A stretch of 64,000 bases of DNA from Rattus norvegicus (Eukaryota; Chordata; Mammalia; Rodentia; Muridae), in contig NC_086037.1 in the NCBI RefSeq assembly GCF_036323735.1, positions 57,034,002-57,098,001 of the forward strand, read 5' to 3'. The notes under the pieces are model-generated. The model ran no database searches, was not told the origin of the DNA, and was given only the letters and a program-made list of their open reading frames with translations. This document shows positions 63,935 through 64,000 of this stretch, piece by piece. Both the position numbers and the translations under genes were made by a program. The first letter of the stretch is position 1. Each line of letters begins with the position of its first letter.

Positions 63935-64000
63935 GAGCCAGTACTCTTTTGTACACCACACGCATGCTTGGTTCAGAAGAGGGCACTGGATACCCCGGAA
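63935..64000 (-). mobile_element. B3 SINE, antisense, cut by the window end
   Basis: gtacaccacacgcatgcttg and cagaagagggcactggatac match the 3' half of an antisense B3. The rest lies outside. Confidence 0.65.

Overview
The window looks like mammalian nuclear DNA from a murid rodent, most probably rat (Rattus). The best evidence is five ID-family SINE copies. Four are near-consensus full-length copies with A-tails, and one is a tailless fragment. ID elements amplified far more in rat than in mouse. Around them lie B1, B2, B3 and B4 SINEs, 5'-truncated rodent L1s, rodent LTR elements and long (TG)n, (GA)n and (GATA)n microsatellites. I see no bacterial, viral or organellar gene organisation.

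I find no convincing protein-coding exon on either strand. Every long open frame is low-complexity DNA read through: TG-rich arrays, a GGA/GAA purine tract, CCAA repeats or a CTAT run. The one recognisable host gene copy is a processed pseudogene of Lsm2 (U6 snRNA-associated Sm-like protein) on the minus strand at 21883-22756. It has lost its start codon and carries a 2-nt frameshift, a poly(A) tail and a target-site duplication. The window is best read as an intergenic region or a large intron. I cannot place it on a chromosome from sequence alone.

Layout: 1-2050 is an unassigned segment followed by an L1-like 3' region split by a young ID. 2050-5500 holds SINEs and an antisense L1. 5500-12100 is mostly unique, with an AT-rich candidate conserved block near 6.7-6.95 kb and a 490-bp TG array. 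12.2-17.7 kb holds LTR pieces, B1/B3 SINEs, (CCAA)n and a CA/GA/GATA cluster. 18-25.5 kb holds B4 SINEs, ancient L1 and the Lsm2 pseudogene. 27-32.7 kb holds a 34-bp minisatellite inside a B4, nested LTRs and an ID-B2 composite. 34.7-42.7 kb holds a class I ERV solo LTR, B2s, a 38-bp tailless ID fragment, a URR1-like DNA transposon and an ID. 42.8-54.4 kb is LTR-rich: a complete LTR-internal-LTR element at 48.1-50.2 kb, an L1 inside another LTR, and a second LTR pair at 52.75-53.76 kb. 55-58.7 kb holds a MER5-like relic, a tiny L1 and a 1.5-kb minisatellite. 58.7-62.5 kb is mostly unique and AT-rich. The last 1.5 kb holds a 404-nt uninterrupted purine tract.

No set of genes works together here. 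What can be described is transposon history: nested insertions, target-site duplications, and SINE or LTR microsatellite seeds that grew into longer tandem arrays. Repeat family names come from recalled consensus sequences, not a database search. Edges are approximate unless flanking duplications are quoted.
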